Below, piece after piece: positions 4,994 to 6,629 of a stretch of 6,629 nucleotides of DNA. The notes under the pieces were generated by a model. That model was not told the origin of the DNA, ran no database searches, and was given only the letters and a program-made list of their open reading frames with translations. The translations under genes and the position numbers were made by a program. Numbering within the stretch: the first letter of the stretch is position 1; each line of letters begins with the position of its first letter. Source of the DNA: JACJYE01 sp964432875 (GTDB lineage Bacteria; Bacteroidota; Bacteroidia; Chitinophagales; Saprospiraceae); NCBI GenBank assembly GCA_964432875.1, contig CAYSPJ010000208.1:1-6629 (forward strand), in the 5' to 3' direction.

Positions 4994-5494
4994 TTACGCT
5001 CTGAATCTCAGCCGATTCCTGACCTTTTCGCTTTCTATTTTTCTCCTTGTATCGTCTGTCCTGACATCTTCTTCAATCCTTTTTGCGTACAATTTCCACC
5101 AGTAGATAGCAGGGATAATATTCCCACAGTGGATTTCTAAGCGGTATGCCAGTTCCACATTTGGATTTTCCCGGTCATTCAACAACCGGCTCAACTTTGT
5201 AGGGTGGAGGCCAATCTCCGCCGCAAATTCCTTATGGCTCCGCCCGATTATCTTTATGTATTGTTCCAATTGCTTGGAAAATGAAAACTCCCCCTCGAAG
5301 CTGCCCCTTTCAAAGTAATCCCTCATCAATAATTTCATGCGCATCAATTCGGCAAGCAGCCTTTGTTCCTCCGTCCTTTCCCTCAGAGCTTTTAACCTCA
5401 TTTTTCTGAATTCCTCTTCGATCTCCTCTTTTTCTTTTTGATCCAAATCATCCGGGAACCACCTCAAACCCCGCTTCCCCCAAACCAAGGCCAT
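4994..5494 (-). CDS. XRE-type HTH antitoxin-like protein, N-terminally truncated or chimeric
   Basis: The frame ends at TAA 4994-4996 and is open far upstream, but recognisable protein begins only at FPDDLDQKEKEE. The helix-turn-helix part is intact: FSKQLEQYIKIIGRSHKEFA, then AEIGLHPTKLSRLLNDREN and PNVELAYRLEIHCGNIIPAI, followed by WWKLYAKR and a basic tail ending RNRLRFRA. This resembles chromosomal Bacteroidota XRE antitoxin-type regulators that bind their own promoter. The natural N-terminus (like MSKYEKIYQDLRKEF at 532) is missing. Possible starts are the ATG at 5494 (166 residues, with a chimeric MALVWGKRGLRW leader read out of frame from the HEAT gene) or the ATG at 5401 (135 residues). 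The 5494 start overlaps the HEAT gene by 47 bp. Whether it is expressed is unknown; an open frame and intact HTH argue it may be. No toxin gene is beside this copy. Confidence 0.7.
   Translation of the reverse strand: MALVWGKRGLRWFPDDLDQKEKEEIEEEFRKMRLKALRERTEEQRLLAELMRMKLLMRDYFERGSFEGEFSFSKQLEQYIKIIGRSHKEFAAEIGLHPTKLSRLLNDRENPNVELAYRLEIHCGNIIPAIYWWKLYAKRIEEDVRTDDTRRKIESEKVRNRLRFRA
5391..5459. repeat. 69-bp direct repeat, right copy
   Basis: Identical to 390-458. Its outer edge (5459) is where the HEAT-repeat gene is joined to antitoxin-like sequence: the last codons of the HEAT gene, GTT CCC GGA TGA, are read from the repeat in a different frame from the antitoxin. To its left, the sequence continues into the antitoxin C-terminus. 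Confidence 0.95.
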
Positions 5495-6584
5495 TGACCA
5501 CGATTTCCAGGCGGTGCGGGCCGGGGTAGTGCTTGCGGGTGGTGAAATCCTGGAAGCGCTGCGAGCGGGAAATACGGGCCTCGGCGCCAGGCGCCAGCAG
5601 GAATTCTTTGATTTGGAAAACCTTGCGGGAAACCTTGCCGGTGGAGGTGAGGTAGTGGATGGCATATTCCAGGCGGATATTGGCCGCTTGGCGGCTGCGG
5701 TTGGCGAGGCTGAAGGAAAAATCGAGCTTGCCGCCGATGGGCACCTGGGGCGTGCAGCGCAGCTCGGCCAGGGCGATGCCGGGCAGGCCGGCCTGGAAGC
5801 CGAACAAAGCCAGGGCGCGGGCGTCGCCCCTTTTCAGCAGGCCGCGGCAGGCATGGCGTACCACCCAATCGGTCTGCGGATGGCGGCCCTGCCAGCGCTC
5901 GGCGATGTCGAGCACCAGGGCGGGGTGATCCTTGGCGATGTCGTTGAGGTTGTTGGCCACCGAGCGGCGCACCGTCTCGGCGGGGTCGCATTGCAGGTTT
6001 TCCAGCACGGGCAGGATGGGCGAGGGGTCTTTTTTCAGCGCGGGCACCCCCATGCCCCAGGGCAGGCGCGGGCGGAAGCCCTCGCTCGACAAACGGCGCA
6101 CCATGGCGCTCTCGTGCTGCGACCATACCAGCATCTGGGCGTACATCCGCGCCGGATAGCGCCGCAGGAACGGGCGCACCGCGAACTCGGCGCTGGCCCA
6201 GCGGGTCATCGTTTCCAGCGCGGGGATGGACGAATCGGGATGTTCGATGCCGTAACACTCCACGAAATCGGGGAGGAACATGTACTCGAAGGCCAGCTTC
6301 TCCCCCTCCGCTGCGGTGAGCCGGCGGGCAGCCTCGGCCAGTATGCCCACGGCCTGGCCATAATCGCCGGGCAGCAGCGCGCGCAGCCCGGCGCTGAGGC
6401 AGCGCATGCGCTCCTTGAGCTCGTACTGCGCCCATTGCGGCGCACCGAGGGTCTGCTCCTGCCAGGCAGCGACCGAAAATGCCGGCCAGGCCTGCTGGAT
6501 GTACTGCCCGCAGCTGGCGAGCAGGGCAGGGGTGTAGAGGTCTTTGAGCAAAAAGGGCGACGAGTCGTCGGGTGGTGGCGCCAT
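5448..6584 (-). CDS. AlkD-like HEAT-repeat protein (putative DNA alkylation repair)
   Basis: The 378-residue product resembles the HEAT-like DNA alkylation repair family related to the AlkD 3-methylpurine DNA glycosylases, which wrap DNA in a helical solenoid. Visible signs are amphipathic helix pairs through about residues 55-260, the family signature WSQHESAMVRRLSSEGFRP (154-172) followed by RLPWG, the HEAT repeat VRRSVANNLNDIAKDHP (205-221), and TDWVVRHACRGLLKRG (238-253). Residues about 275-375 look like an Ig-like beta-sandwich, ending RLEIVVNGLGLGEAGFEV, which closes the family's usual C-terminal domain. The protein is therefore essentially complete, but its last three residues and stop come from the 69-bp repeat, so its native stop was replaced. 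No signal peptide is seen and it should be cytosolic. The ATG at 6584 is the first in frame after a possible -7 promoter box. Glycosylase activity is presumed by homology only. Confidence 0.85.
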   Translation of the reverse strand: MAPPPDDSSPFLLKDLYTPALLASCGQYIQQAWPAFSVAAWQEQTLGAPQWAQYELKERMRCLSAGLRALLPGDYGQAVGILAEAARRLTAAEGEKLAFEYMFLPDFVECYGIEHPDSSIPALETMTRWASAEFAVRPFLRRYPARMYAQMLVWSQHESAMVRRLSSEGFRPRLPWGMGVPALKKDPSPILPVLENLQCDPAETVRRSVANNLNDIAKDHPALVLDIAERWQGRHPQTDWVVRHACRGLLKRGDARALALFGFQAGLPGIALAELRCTPQVPIGGKLDFSFSLANRSRQAANIRLEYAIHYLTSTGKVSRKVFQIKEFLLAPGAEARISRSQRFQDFTTRKHYPGPHRLEIVVNGLGLGEAGFEVVPG

Positions 6585-6608
6585 GGTGGACGGAGGTTTG
6601 GTGTGGGG

Positions 6609-6616
6609 CGAAGATA
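6609..6616 (-). promoter_or_regulatory. Possible Bacteroidota -7 box upstream of the HEAT gene
   Basis: On the minus strand TATCTTCG matches the Bacteroidota primary sigma -7 consensus TAnnTTTG at all but one defined position. It lies 24 bp before the ATG at 6584, implying a short leader. The matching -33 TTTG element would fall at or beyond the window edge, so the call is not complete. Confidence 0.35.
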
Positions 6617-6629
6617 CGGTGTTTTTTTT

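Noticed and set aside
390..5459. Two direct repeats as a CRISPR array or classical phage attachment sites
   Set aside because: Only two copies lie 5 kb apart, both inside a protein-coding gene, with no integrase, Cas gene or tRNA in the interval.
5464..6435. A 323-codon minus-strand frame inside the HEAT gene
   Set aside because: It is an Arg/Pro/Gly/Ala-rich shadow of a GC-rich gene. The frame at 5448-6584 carries the family motifs.

Overview
The window looks like a chromosomal accessory segment from a member of the Bacteroidota, most likely a Saprospiria-type organism (Lewinella/Phaeodactylibacter/Haliscomenobacter relatives). This is inferred from four things: an ECF sigma factor coupled to a membrane-anchored outer-membrane beta-barrel protein, a repetitive lipoprotein, a DUF4256 gene, and one possible Bacteroidota-type -7 promoter box with no strong Shine-Dalgarno sites. 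No rRNA, tRNA or CRISPR array was seen.

Layout, left to right. (1) 1-310, minus: N-terminal 103 codons of a DUF4256 protein, running off the left edge. (2) 326-659, minus: a wrecked two-gene unit. It has the C-terminal 43 codons of an unrecognised upstream partner, overlapping by 8 nt the 5' half of an XRE-type antitoxin-like gene that carries an in-frame TAG. (3) 663-1161: about 500 bp without a convincing gene. (4) 1162-4529, plus: an apparently intact three-gene cassette of a repeat-built lipoprotein, an ECF sigma factor, and an inner-membrane-anchored protein with a long Pro/Ala linker and a C-terminal beta-barrel. The last two overlap by 11 nt. (5) 4530-4993: remnants, comprising the N-terminus of an IS701-like transposase and a short piece of an AlkD/HEAT-like gene. 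(6) 4994-5494, minus: C-terminal part of the XRE antitoxin-like gene, N-terminally truncated. (7) 5448-6584, minus: a near-complete HEAT-repeat DNA-alkylation-repair-like gene.

The main structural observation is a perfect 69-bp direct repeat (390-458 and 5391-5459, offset 5001 bp). It is the same internal piece of the antitoxin-like gene. The left copy keeps the N-terminal coding part and the right copy keeps the C-terminal part. Recombination between the repeats would release a 5001-bp circle in which the two halves are joined in frame (still with the TAG), and would leave the HEAT gene beside the DUF4256 gene. The sigma/beta-barrel cassette lies entirely inside this interval. This suggests integration, duplication or gene conversion through the antitoxin locus, although an assembly artefact is not excluded.

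Functionally, the sigma factor and the beta-barrel protein probably form one regulatory unit. The cytoplasmic N-terminus of the latter is positioned to act as an anti-sigma domain, linked through one membrane helix and a disordered periplasmic stretch to an outer-membrane barrel. The lipoprotein, with four Cys-bracketed double modules, is a plausible surface or periplasmic partner. These roles are inferred from architecture and gene order, not demonstrated.
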